DNA from: Rhodanobacter sp.
Lineage (GTDB): Bacteria; Pseudomonadota; Gammaproteobacteria; Xanthomonadales; Rhodanobacteraceae
NCBI GenBank assembly: GCA_026193555.1
Contig: JAPHUU010000278.1
Span: 1-10,234 of the forward strand
DNA length: 10,234 nt
Direction: 5' to 3'
Shown one piece after another: positions 1 to 5,867 of the stretch; the stretch's first letter is position 1, and every line of letters starts with the position of its first letter. The notes under the pieces are model-generated. The model was given only the letters and a program-made list of their open reading frames with translations. It had not been told where the DNA came from and ran no database searches. The position numbers and the translations under genes are program-made.

Positions 1-129
1 CCGGCACCACCATACATGGGGGGTTGCCGTCATGGTCTCGCCGCGATTGCTGCTGGCTGGCATCACCGGCAGCTCGGCGAACCGTGACCTGCCGACAGTC
101 CGGACTTCCCGCATGGCAGAATCCCCCCC
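1..129. other. Left-edge non-coding stretch upstream of cca
   Basis: No recognisable protein is encoded in any of the six frames here. It presumably holds the cca promoter, but I see no convincing -35/-10 pair. A 6-bp inverted repeat (CGGCAG at 67-72, CTGCCG at 89-94) is present without a T tract, so it is not a good terminator. A minus-strand ATG at 31-33 preceded by a weak GGCGAG opens a frame that runs off the left edge. It could be the start of a divergent gene, but only 11 codons are visible and they match nothing I know. Confidence 0.4.
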
Positions 130-1377
130 ATGCGAACCTATCTGGTCGGCGGCGCCGTCCGTGACAAACTGCTGCAGCGACCGGTGGTCGATCGCGACCA
201 CGTCGTGGTCGGAGCGCTGCCGGAACAGCTGCTGGCCTTGGGCTACAAACCGGTGGGCAAGGATTTCCCGGTGTTCCTGCATCCGGTCACGAATGAGGAA
301 TACGCGCTGGCGCGTACCGAGCGCAAGACCGGACGTGGTTACCACGGCTTCGTGTTCCAGGCCGATGCCACGGTGACGCTGGAGCAGGATCTGGCCCGGC
401 GCGACCTCACCATCAACGCGATCGCCGAGGACGACCATGGCACGCTGACCGATCCGTACCACGGTGTGCGCGATATCGAGGCGCGCCTGCTGCGCCACGT
501 GTCACCCGCTTTTGTCGAGGACCCGGTGCGGGTGCTGCGCGTGGCGCGTTTTGCCGCGCGCTTCGCACCACTGGGCTTTACCGTCGCCGCCGAAACCATG
601 GCCTTGATGCGGCAGATGGTGTGCGATGGCGAGGTCGACCATCTGGTGCCGGAGCGGGTATGGGCGGAAACCCGCAAGGCGCTGGCCGAGCCTCAGCCGT
701 CGGCGTTCCTGCGCGTGCTGCGCGACTGCGGTGCGCTGGCGGTGCTGTTTCCCGAGATCGACGCACTGTATGGCGTGCCGCAACGCGCCGAGTTCCACCC
801 GGAAATCGACACCGGCGTGCATATGGAGCTGGTGCTGGACGCGGCGGCCCGGATTGCGCCCGGCGACGACCTGGTCGGCTTCTGCGCGCTGGTGCACGAC
901 CTCGGCAAGGCGCTGACACCGCCCGGGGAACTGCCGCGGCACATCGGCCATGAGCACCGTGGTGTGGCGCCTCTGCGCGCGCTGGCGGCGCGGCTGAAGG
1001 TGCCGACCGAGCACGCCGCACTGGCCGAACAGGTCTGCCGCGAGCATCTGAACGCGCATCGTGCGCTCGAGCTGAAGCCGGCGACCGTGCTGAAACTGCT
1101 GACCGCACTGGACGCGTTGCGTCGACCGGCGCGGCTGGAAACCTTTCTTGCCGCCTGCGAGGCGGACGCGCGTGGACGCCTGGGACACGACGGTGACGCT
1201 TACCCGTCGGCTGGCTACCTGCGCGAGGCGCGCGCGGTGGCGGCCGCGGTGGATGCCGCGGCGTTTGTGTTGCAGGGACTGTCGGGGCCGGCCATCGGCA
1301 GGGCGATGGAAGCGGCCCGGATCGAGGCGCTCACGGCATTGAAATCACGCTGGTCGCCGACACCGGCGCCGGGATGA
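130..1377 (+). CDS. cca: Multifunctional CCA-adding tRNA nucleotidyltransferase with HD phosphohydrolase domain
   Basis: Adds and repairs the 3'-terminal CCA of tRNAs in the cytoplasm, using CTP and ATP without a template. The 415-residue product is close to the E. coli enzyme (412). Visible landmarks are the nucleotidyltransferase motif LVGGAVRD at residues 5-12, the metal-binding D21-x-D23, the [20 protein letters not shown] stretch around 51-66, RRDLTINA at 90-97, the [12 protein letters not shown] segment near 138-150 and PERVW further on. An HD-domain pair is present at H256-D257 in HDLGK. In E. coli that C-terminal domain gives 2',3'-cyclic phosphodiesterase, 2'-nucleotidase and phosphatase activity. 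The start is set by alignment with the family (MRTYLVGG corresponds to MKIYLVGG in E. coli). No Shine-Dalgarno sequence precedes it, only a C-run. The gene stands alone on this strand and converges on the midA-like gene 37 bases downstream. It is intact. Confidence 0.97.
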   Translation: MRTYLVGGAVRDKLLQRPVVDRDHVVVGALPEQLLALGYKPVGKDFPVFLHPVTNEEYALARTERKTGRGYHGFVFQADATVTLEQDLARRDLTINAIAEDDHGTLTDPYHGVRDIEARLLRHVSPAFVEDPVRVLRVARFAARFAPLGFTVAAETMALMRQMVCDGEVDHLVPERVWAETRKALAEPQPSAFLRVLRDCGALAVLFPEIDALYGVPQRAEFHPEIDTGVHMELVLDAAARIAPGDDLVGFCALVHDLGKALTPPGELPRHIGHEHRGVAPLRALAARLKVPTEHAALAEQVCREHLNAHRALELKPATVLKLLTALDALRRPARLETFLAACEADARGRLGHDGDAYPSAGYLREARAVAAAVDAAAFVLQGLSGPAIGRAMEAARIEALTALKSRWSPTPAPG

Positions 1378-1414
1378 GCATGGCCGCATCGCCCGGGGGC
1401 AAGGCGATCGGCGG

Positions 1415-2611
1415 TCAGAGCCGGCTGCCCTGATCGGCCTCCAGCAAGCCGGCGGGTAACAACGGCAGCACGTCGAGGCCACGCGCCAGCAGCATCGCCT
1501 GAAATCGCTCGCCCATCTGGTCGGGCAGCATCAGCCGCTTCACCTGTTGTGCCAGCCGGTAGCCGCCGTGCTCGTCCGTTGCCTGCGCCTGCGCCCGCTC
1601 GAAAACCTGCTGCAGGCCCGCGCCGATCAGGAATTGCGCCTGCGGCAGGTAGGCGGCCACGGCAAAACCGGCGCTGTTGCCGGCCTCGGCCAGCGCGGTG
1701 AAGTCGACCGACGCGGTGAGGTCGTTCAATCCCGGCAAGTACAGCGGATCGTTGTGCGCGAAGTGGCGATAGTGCGCCATCAGGGTGCCGTCGTCGCGCT
1801 CGGGAAGGTAGTACTCGCGGCGGACGTAGCCGTAGTCGACGAACAGCATCAGGCCAGCCGTCAGTGAGCCGGCCACGGCCTGGATCCAGTACGGCAGCTG
1901 CGGCAGGACTTCCGAGCGGTAGCCATCGGCGAAATCGGCGCCCAGATAGCATTCGAGGTGGCGCACCGCGCCGGCCACCAGTGCATCGGCCGGACGATCG
2001 ACGCGGATCAGTCGACCTTCGCCATCCAGCGCCACATGCTCTTCGTGGACCTCGCCCTCGCGCATCGCGAAACGTGTGGTCGGCAGCGCGTCGATCACCT
2101 CGTTGGCGAACAGCACGCCCCGCCAGTCCTGCTCGGGCGGGCGGTCCAGCCATGCCACACGGGCATGCAGTTCGGCCGGCAGATTCGCCTGCAGGCGTTC
2201 GCGCTGGCGCTGGCGCAGGTCGGCGCTGGGTTCGAGAATCAGATACCTGCGTGGCAGGCAGCCGCCGGCGGCCAGCGCGCGCAGTGCCGCCTCGGCAAAC
2301 GCGCCACTGCCGCCGCCGAGCTCGAGAAAGTCCGCCTCGTCACCCAGCGCGACCAACACCGGCTGCAGCGCGTTGATCACGCAGCCGGCAAACAGGTCGC
2401 CCAGTTCGGGAGCAGTGACGAAATCGCCGGCGGCGCCGAACTTGGTCCGGCCGGCGCTGTAGTAGCCCAGCCCCGGTGCGTACAGGCAGCGCTCCATGTA
2501 TTGCGAGAACGGCAACGGGCCATGCGCGGCGATCAGCCCATGCAGCAGCTGCAGCAGTTGATCGGAATGCGCGCGCTCATCGGCGCTCGGTTCGGGCAGG
2601 CGTGATCGCAT
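1415..2611 (-). CDS. MidA/NDUFAF7-family (DUF185) SAM-dependent methyltransferase
   Basis: This 398-residue protein belongs to the COG1565/DUF185 family. The eukaryotic member NDUFAF7 (MidA) dimethylates an arginine of the complex I subunit NDUFS2; the bacterial role is not established. Family hallmarks are visible: SQYMERCLYAPGLGYY at 36-51, GDFVTAPELG at 62-71, the SAM-binding glycine loop ELGGGSGAFAE at 97-107, the acidic strand end ILEPS at 125-129, NEVIDALP at 170-177, FVDYG at 257-261 and GTLMAHYRH at 275-283. I chose the ATG at 2609-2611 because it gives the usual family length. The open frame continues far upstream but without family character. A weak GACGAG lies just before this ATG. 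The gene is convergent with cca and divergent from the EcsC gene. Function in this organism is inferred only from the family. Confidence 0.93.
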   Translation of the reverse strand: MRSRLPEPSADERAHSDQLLQLLHGLIAAHGPLPFSQYMERCLYAPGLGYYSAGRTKFGAAGDFVTAPELGDLFAGCVINALQPVLVALGDEADFLELGGGSGAFAEAALRALAAGGCLPRRYLILEPSADLRQRQRERLQANLPAELHARVAWLDRPPEQDWRGVLFANEVIDALPTTRFAMREGEVHEEHVALDGEGRLIRVDRPADALVAGAVRHLECYLGADFADGYRSEVLPQLPYWIQAVAGSLTAGLMLFVDYGYVRREYYLPERDDGTLMAHYRHFAHNDPLYLPGLNDLTASVDFTALAEAGNSAGFAVAAYLPQAQFLIGAGLQQVFERAQAQATDEHGGYRLAQQVKRLMLPDQMGERFQAMLLARGLDVLPLLPAGLLEADQGSRL

Positions 2612-2641
2612 CGGTCTCGTCGTCGGTGAACATGCGCGGCA

Positions 2642-2647
2642 AGCATA
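2642..2647 (-). promoter_or_regulatory. Possible -10 element for the midA-like gene
   Basis: On the minus strand this reads TATGCT, matching four of six bases of the TATAAT consensus. It sits 30 bases before the chosen ATG, which would give a short leader. The hexamer 17 bases upstream (TCGGGA) matches the -35 consensus only at three positions, so this is a weak prediction in a G+C-rich background. Confidence 0.25.
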
Positions 2648-2701
2648 ACGGATGGGGTGCCGCTTCCCGACCATGCGCCGGGTGTGAATTCCGCGGCGAG
2701 C

Positions 2702-2713
2702 GAGGGGCCCCTC
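2702..2713. repeat. Perfect 12-bp palindrome
   Basis: GAGGGGCCCCTC is its own reverse complement with no spacer, and the symmetry stops at the flanking bases. A gapless palindrome is better suited to a DNA-binding dimer than to an RNA hairpin. It lies about 90 bases upstream of the midA-like start and about 190 bases upstream of the EcsC start. Chance is possible in such G+C-rich DNA. Confidence 0.5.
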
Positions 2714-2745
2714 AGGAATCCTTTTGCACGCTCGGCTACACACCG

Positions 2746-2762
2746 CGACGCGGACCGCGTCG
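2746..2762. repeat. Inverted repeat with 7-bp arms and 3-base spacer
   Basis: The arms CGACGCG and CGCGTCG flank GAC, a perfect 7-bp inverted repeat. No T tract follows on either strand, so it is not an intrinsic terminator. It may be an operator-like dyad or a leader hairpin if the EcsC gene is transcribed from upstream of here. Confidence 0.5.
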
Positions 2763-2896
2763 ATGGCGGCGCATCCCCGGCGGATCCCATGCCATCGCCG
2801 CACGAACACGCCGCGCCCTCGCCTTTGGTGCAAGATGGCGCGTGTCCTGCTCATCGGTGCCACGCCGGCTGGCTTGCCCACCGTTTGCGCGACCAC

Positions 2897-2900
2897 GGAG
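2897..2900 (+). promoter_or_regulatory. Ribosome binding site of the EcsC-family gene
   Basis: GGAG lies six bases before the ATG at 2907. This decides the start against longer in-frame alternatives, such as the ATG at 2835, which has no Shine-Dalgarno sequence. Confidence 0.6.
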
Positions 2901-2906
2901 CCACTC

Positions 2907-3563
2907 ATGATCCAGCACAGCCAGCACGTACCCGCCGTCATCCAGCCTGAAGGACACGGCCGGATCGCACAGGCCATCCTCGATTTCGTCAGCCGGATTC
3001 CGGACAGTCGGCAGGACGGCCACGCGGATCCGTCGACGGAGGCACGTCGCCTGGCCCGACGCGCGGCGCAGCGAGCGGCACTCACCGCCGGCTCGCTGGC
3101 GTTGCCGCCAGGGCCGCTCGGCTGGCTGACCCTGTTGCCGGAAATGTTCGCGATCTGGAGGATCCAGGGCCAGCTGGTCAGCGACATCGCCGCAGCCTAT
3201 GGGCGTCACGCCACGCTGGGACGCGAGCAGATGCTCTGGTGCCTGTTCCGGCATACCGCGGCGCAGGCGTTTCGCGACGTGGTGGTGCAACTGGGTGACC
3301 GACTGCTGTTCAGGCGCATGTCGCACCGGGTCGCACGACGAGTCGCCCGGCACATCGGCATCAAGCTTACCCGGCGCACCTTCAGCGAAGGCCTCTCGCG
3401 CTGGCTGCCGTTGATTGGCGCGCTGGGCGTAGGCGCCTATGCGCATTACGACACCATGCAGGTTGCCGGTACCGCGATCGCCCTGTTCGGTGGCGAGAGC
3501 AGCCTGTTGCAGGACGTGGGTGACACACCAGGCACCATGTCCGAGGAGCCGATGGCGGAATGA
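2907..3563 (+). CDS. EcsC-family protein
   Basis: The 218-residue product resembles the EcsC protein family, named after the third gene of the Bacillus ecs ABC-transporter locus; the biochemical function is unknown. The family-like core is a glycine/proline turn followed by a leucine-rich helix: AGSLALPPGPLGWLTLLPEM at about 61-80, then RIQGQLVSDIAAAYG at 85-99. A second hydrophobic stretch with glycines (LPLIGALGVGAYAHYDTM, about 167-184) is also typical and would sit against or in the membrane. The middle (about 133-158) is strongly basic, rich in Arg and His. The N-terminal 60 residues are not conserved in character. There is no signal peptide and no ABC-transporter partner nearby. It is followed after 81 bases by the pteridine reductase on the same strand, so the two may be co-transcribed. 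The family call is good; function is open. Confidence 0.8.
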   Translation: MIQHSQHVPAVIQPEGHGRIAQAILDFVSRIPDSRQDGHADPSTEARRLARRAAQRAALTAGSLALPPGPLGWLTLLPEMFAIWRIQGQLVSDIAAAYGRHATLGREQMLWCLFRHTAAQAFRDVVVQLGDRLLFRRMSHRVARRVARHIGIKLTRRTFSEGLSRWLPLIGALGVGAYAHYDTMQVAGTAIALFGGESSLLQDVGDTPGTMSEEPMAE

Positions 3564-3633
3564 GGGCAAGTCACACTGATGCCCGCGTGACGCATGCGGC
3601 GCATTGCGGCAAGCTGTGCATTGGAATCCTGGC

Positions 3634-3637
3634 GGAG
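3634..3637 (+). promoter_or_regulatory. Ribosome binding site of the pteridine reductase gene
   Basis: GGAG lies seven bases before the ATG at 3645. It supports that start over an in-frame ATG at 3594, which would add 17 residues ahead of the Rossmann fold. Confidence 0.6.
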
Positions 3638-3644
3638 ACGTTGC

Positions 3645-4391
3645 ATGAAGCCGCGTCATGATCGACCCGTAGCATTGATCACCGGTGCCGGTCGGCGGGT
3701 CGGCGCCGTGATTGCACGCACCCTGCATGCGGCCGGCTACGATCTGGCCCTGCACTACCGACGCTCGGTGGACGATGCCCGTGCGCTGGCGCATGAATTG
3801 GAACAACGCCGCGGCGGCAGCACCGTGCTGCTTCAGGCCGACCTGGCCGACTTGCCCGCCCTGCCGTCGCTGATCGAGAAGGTGCTTGCGCACTACGGCC
3901 GGCTGGACGCGCTGGTCAACAACGCATCGGCGTTCTTTCCCACGCCGCTGGGCAACGCAACGCCGGCGCAATGGAACGAGCTGTTCGCCTCCAACGCCCA
4001 GGCGCCGTTCTTTCTCAGCCAGGCAGCGATACCAGCGCTGCGCGAGGCACGTGGTGGCATCGTGAACCTGCTCGACATCTACGCCGAGCGCCCGCTGGCC
4101 GAGCACACCCTGTATTGCATGGCCAAGGCGGCACTGGGCGCAATGACCCGTTCACTGGCACTGGAGCTGGCGCCCGAGGTGCGCGTCAATGGCGTGGCTC
4201 CGGGCGCGGTGATGTGGCCCAGCGATGGCAAGCCCTACATCGACCAGCAGGAGATGCTGGCCCGCACGCCACTGCAGCGTGCCGGCGCCCCGGAAGACGT
4301 GGCCGGCGCGGTGCTGTGGCTGTTGCGCGATGCACCGTTTGTCACCGGCCAGACCATCCGCATCGATGGCGGTCGCACGCTGTCGGTGTAG
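3645..4391 (+). CDS. Pteridine reductase, PTR1-like short-chain dehydrogenase/reductase
   Basis: An NADPH-dependent cytoplasmic reductase predicted to act on pterins (biopterin, dihydromonapterin or dihydrofolate type). The 248-residue length fits a single SDR domain. The cofactor loop is TGAGRRVG at 13-20, the TGx3RxG form with arginine characteristic of PTR1/FolM-like enzymes, rather than the common TGxxxGxG. HYRRS at 37-41 parallels the NADPH-selecting HYHRS of Leishmania PTR1. NNAS is at 92-95. The putative catalytic set is D144, Y157 and K161, with the same 13 and 4 residue spacing as Asp181, Tyr194 and Lys198 of Leishmania PTR1. PG follows at 186-187, and the family C-terminal segment GQTIRIDGG is at 235-243. 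folB and folK lie nearby on the other strand, which supports a pterin role. The exact substrate cannot be told from sequence; a FolM-like dihydromonapterin reductase is the main alternative. Confidence 0.9.
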   Translation: MKPRHDRPVALITGAGRRVGAVIARTLHAAGYDLALHYRRSVDDARALAHELEQRRGGSTVLLQADLADLPALPSLIEKVLAHYGRLDALVNNASAFFPTPLGNATPAQWNELFASNAQAPFFLSQAAIPALREARGGIVNLLDIYAERPLAEHTLYCMAKAALGAMTRSLALELAPEVRVNGVAPGAVMWPSDGKPYIDQQEMLARTPLQRAGAPEDVAGAVLWLLRDAPFVTGQTIRIDGGRTLSV

Positions 4392-4431
4392 CTGCCGGCA
4401 ACCCGCGGCGTGCACCGCTGTCACCGGCAGC
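4391..4431. terminator. Inverted repeat between convergent genes, possible bidirectional terminator
   Basis: GCTGCCGG at 4391-4398 and CCGGCAGC at 4424-4431 form a perfect 8-bp stem spanning the gap between the pteridine reductase and DUF6159 genes. The 25-base loop contains a smaller GCGG/CCGC hairpin (4405-4408 with 4415-4418). The first arm begins on the last base of the plus-strand stop codon. There is no immediate T tract, although a T-rich stretch (TATTTCTTCTTC) begins about eight bases after the stem on the plus strand. The position favours a terminator; the missing U run does not. Confidence 0.4.
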
Positions 4432-4437
4432 GGGTGA

Positions 4438-5298
4438 CTATTTCTTCTTCGGTGCGAACGCCTGTTCGAGCAATGCCTGATCGAAACCGACGCTGGCCTC
4501 GCCTGCTTCGGCATAGCGGTACAACGCCGCCGAATAGATGCCCTGCAGGGAGGCCTGGATCAGCCCGAGCAGGATCAGCCCGAGCACCGCCACGACTGCC
4601 ACCAGCAGCACCGCGGCGACCGAGTGCAGCGCCAACGCGCCACCGATCAGCACCGCTGCCACCAGCACCGCGACGAACATCAGCAAGCCGAACACCAGAC
4701 CCATGCCGCCGTTGCCGATCAGGTTCTCGCCCCAGCTGCGCTTGAGCAGTTCGACGCTTTCCCTGACCGCATCGACCGGTCCGACGTCCTTGCTGGCCAG
4801 CACCGGCACCACCAGGAATGTCGCCACCGTCCAGGCCAGACCGATGAAGCCGATCACCAGCCGACCGATCAGCCCCAGCCGTTCCTGCACCATGCGCAAC
4901 AGCATGCCGACCGTGGCCGCGATCAGCGCATAGCCGAGAATGGTCGGCAGACGCGAGCGCGCCAGCGCGAATCCCGCCGCCACGCTGGTCGGCTCGCCGC
5001 GCAGATGCATCAGCGCAGCGCCGGTCAGCGCGGTCTGGAAAAAGATGATCACGAAATACTGCACCAGATAAAACCCGAACATCAGCAGGTACGCGCCCAC
5101 TGACATGCCGTGGTCGATGGCGCCCCCGGCCGGCTCACTGCCGATCACCATCACCCCGACCGGGATCAGGAAGCTCGCCGCCACCAGCAGCGTGCACAGT
5201 CCCGACAGCAACGGGAACACCAGCAACGACTTGTCCGAACGCAACACCGCGGCGCTCGCCTTCATCAAGGCCCAACTGCGTGCGAATTTCCCAGCCAT
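4438..5298 (-). CDS. DUF6159-type multi-pass inner-membrane protein
   Basis: The 286-residue product has a cytoplasmic-looking basic N-terminus (MAGKFARSWALMKAS) followed by about six hydrophobic segments, near residues 27-52, 68-95, 117-137, 144-168, 199-220 and 223-250. It ends in a charged tail finishing PKKK. The opening (RSWxLMKxSxxVLRxDKxLLxFPLLS) is the pattern I associate with the DUF6159 family, whose function is unknown. There is no signal peptide and no catalytic motif. The start at 5298 is supported by a strong GAGGGGAAAC just upstream. It lies 76 bases after folK on the same strand, so it may be the last gene of the folB-channel-folK unit or may have its own promoter. The fold and family are fairly sure; the role is unknown. 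Confidence 0.82.
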   Translation of the reverse strand: MAGKFARSWALMKASAAVLRSDKSLLVFPLLSGLCTLLVAASFLIPVGVMVIGSEPAGGAIDHGMSVGAYLLMFGFYLVQYFVIIFFQTALTGAALMHLRGEPTSVAAGFALARSRLPTILGYALIAATVGMLLRMVQERLGLIGRLVIGFIGLAWTVATFLVVPVLASKDVGPVDAVRESVELLKRSWGENLIGNGGMGLVFGLLMFVAVLVAAVLIGGALALHSVAAVLLVAVVAVLGLILLGLIQASLQGIYSAALYRYAEAGEASVGFDQALLEQAFAPKKK

Positions 5299-5300
5299 GA

Positions 5301-5310
5301 GTTTCCCCTC
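5301..5310 (-). promoter_or_regulatory. Shine-Dalgarno sequence of the DUF6159 gene
   Basis: On the minus strand this reads GAGGGGAAAC directly before the ATG, the strongest ribosome binding site in the window. It suggests this gene is translated independently of folK. Confidence 0.65.
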
Positions 5311-5331
5311 TCATTTGGTGAAGTGCCCCCG

Positions 5332-5361
5332 ATACTAGCGGCAGCCGCCGTCCGGGACGAA
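5332..5361 (-). promoter_or_regulatory. Possible promoter of the DUF6159 gene
   Basis: On the minus strand TTCGTC (5361-5356) and TAGTAT (5337-5332) are separated by 18 bases. The -10 matches four or more positions of TATAAT, while the -35 is poor. This sits between the folK stop and the DUF6159 start, about 34 bases before the ATG. A small GCGG-CAG-CCGC hairpin lies in the spacer. It would allow separate transcription of the membrane protein, but the evidence is weak. Confidence 0.25.
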
Positions 5362-5374
5362 TCGGCAGCGCCCC

Positions 5375-5863
5375 TCAGCCCGGCCACGGCTCGATCTGCA
5401 GTGGTTCCGTTTCGGCCGGAAATGCCCGCCACAGCTCGACCATGCGCCGACCGCTGACCGGGTGGCGCAACTCCGGCGCGATGTCCGCGATCGGCTTCAG
5501 CACGAAGGCGTGCTGCAATTCCCGGCGCGGAATCTGCAGGTGACCCGGCCCCTCCGTTACCAGGTCGTCATAGAGCACGATGTCCACATCGAGCGTGCGA
5601 TCGCAATAGCGCGGCATGTCGCGGCGACGTCCATGGCGATCCTCCAGCGCGTGCAGCCAGTCGTTGAGTTCCTGCGGCGACAGATCGGTATCCAGCCCGA
5701 CCGCGAGATTGACGAAATCGGCACCGTCGAAACCCACCGCGTCGCTGCGATAGACCGGCGACACGGTGATCGCGCCGAAGCGCGCGCGAAGCGCGCCGAT
5801 CGCCGCCCGCAGATGGGTTTGCGGTTCGAGGTTGGAACCGAGACTGAGATAGACGCGCGCCAT
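5375..5863 (-). CDS. folK: 2-amino-4-hydroxy-6-hydroxymethyldihydropteridine pyrophosphokinase (HPPK)
   Basis: Transfers pyrophosphate from ATP to 6-hydroxymethyl-7,8-dihydropterin, the step before dihydropteroate synthase in folate synthesis. The 162-residue length is typical of the monofunctional enzyme. Landmarks are YLSLGSNL at 5-12, SPVYRSDAVGFDGADFVNLA at 35-54 (pterin-binding loop region), the RHGRRRDMPRY segment at 76-86 and DRTLDVDI at 88-95. In that last motif D92 and D94 correspond to the two magnesium-binding aspartates of the family. The start at 5863 is set by the family N-terminus MxRVYLSLGSN. The ATG lies only four bases after the stop codon of the upstream channel gene and has no Shine-Dalgarno sequence, so translation probably depends on coupling to that gene. 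FolB, which makes its substrate, is encoded upstream in the same run. Confidence 0.95.
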   Translation of the reverse strand: MARVYLSLGSNLEPQTHLRAAIGALRARFGAITVSPVYRSDAVGFDGADFVNLAVGLDTDLSPQELNDWLHALEDRHGRRRDMPRYCDRTLDVDIVLYDDLVTEGPGHLQIPRRELQHAFVLKPIADIAPELRHPVSGRRMVELWRAFPAETEPLQIEPWPG

Positions 5864-5867
5864 GGGA

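Larger units (their letters stand above)
2612..2906. other. Divergent intergenic region between the midA-like and EcsC genes
   Basis: These 295 bases separate two divergent genes and should hold promoters for both. No credible gene lies inside. A plus-strand frame in phase with the EcsC gene is open through part of it, but it lacks a ribosome binding site and family similarity. Two perfect dyads (2702-2713 and 2746-2762) and a possible minus-strand -10 element (2642-2647) are listed separately. I see no good plus-strand sigma-70 promoter. Confidence 0.6.

Noticed and set aside
31..33. Minus-strand ATG near the left edge as the start of a divergent gene
   Set aside because: Only 11 codons are visible, the ribosome binding site is weak and the residues match nothing I recognise.
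1388..1408. ATCGCC/GGCGAT inverted repeat in the cca/midA convergent gap as a terminator
   Set aside because: The stem is only six base pairs with a nine-base loop and no T tract on either strand, well within chance for this composition.
1958..2605. Long plus-strand open frame (215 codons) antisense to the midA-like gene
   Set aside because: It is a shadow of the real gene in G+C-rich DNA. It has low-complexity Arg/Gln/Ala composition and no family similarity, while the minus strand carries clear methyltransferase motifs.
2835..2906. In-frame upstream ATG that would extend the EcsC protein by 24 residues, reading MARVLLIGATPAG
   Set aside because: It briefly looks like a nucleotide-binding start but has no Shine-Dalgarno sequence and no continuation of a Rossmann fold. 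The ATG at 2907 has a GGAG at good spacing.
3564..3591. Interleaved complementary segments GGGCA/TGCCC and GTCAC/GTGAC after the EcsC stop, resembling a pseudoknot
   Set aside because: Each stem is five base pairs and one crossing loop would be only two bases, so the fold is doubtful and probably accidental.
2736..4106. Minus-strand open frame (456 codons) opposite the EcsC and pteridine reductase genes
   Set aside because: No conserved motif is visible, and both plus-strand genes have family motifs and ribosome binding sites.
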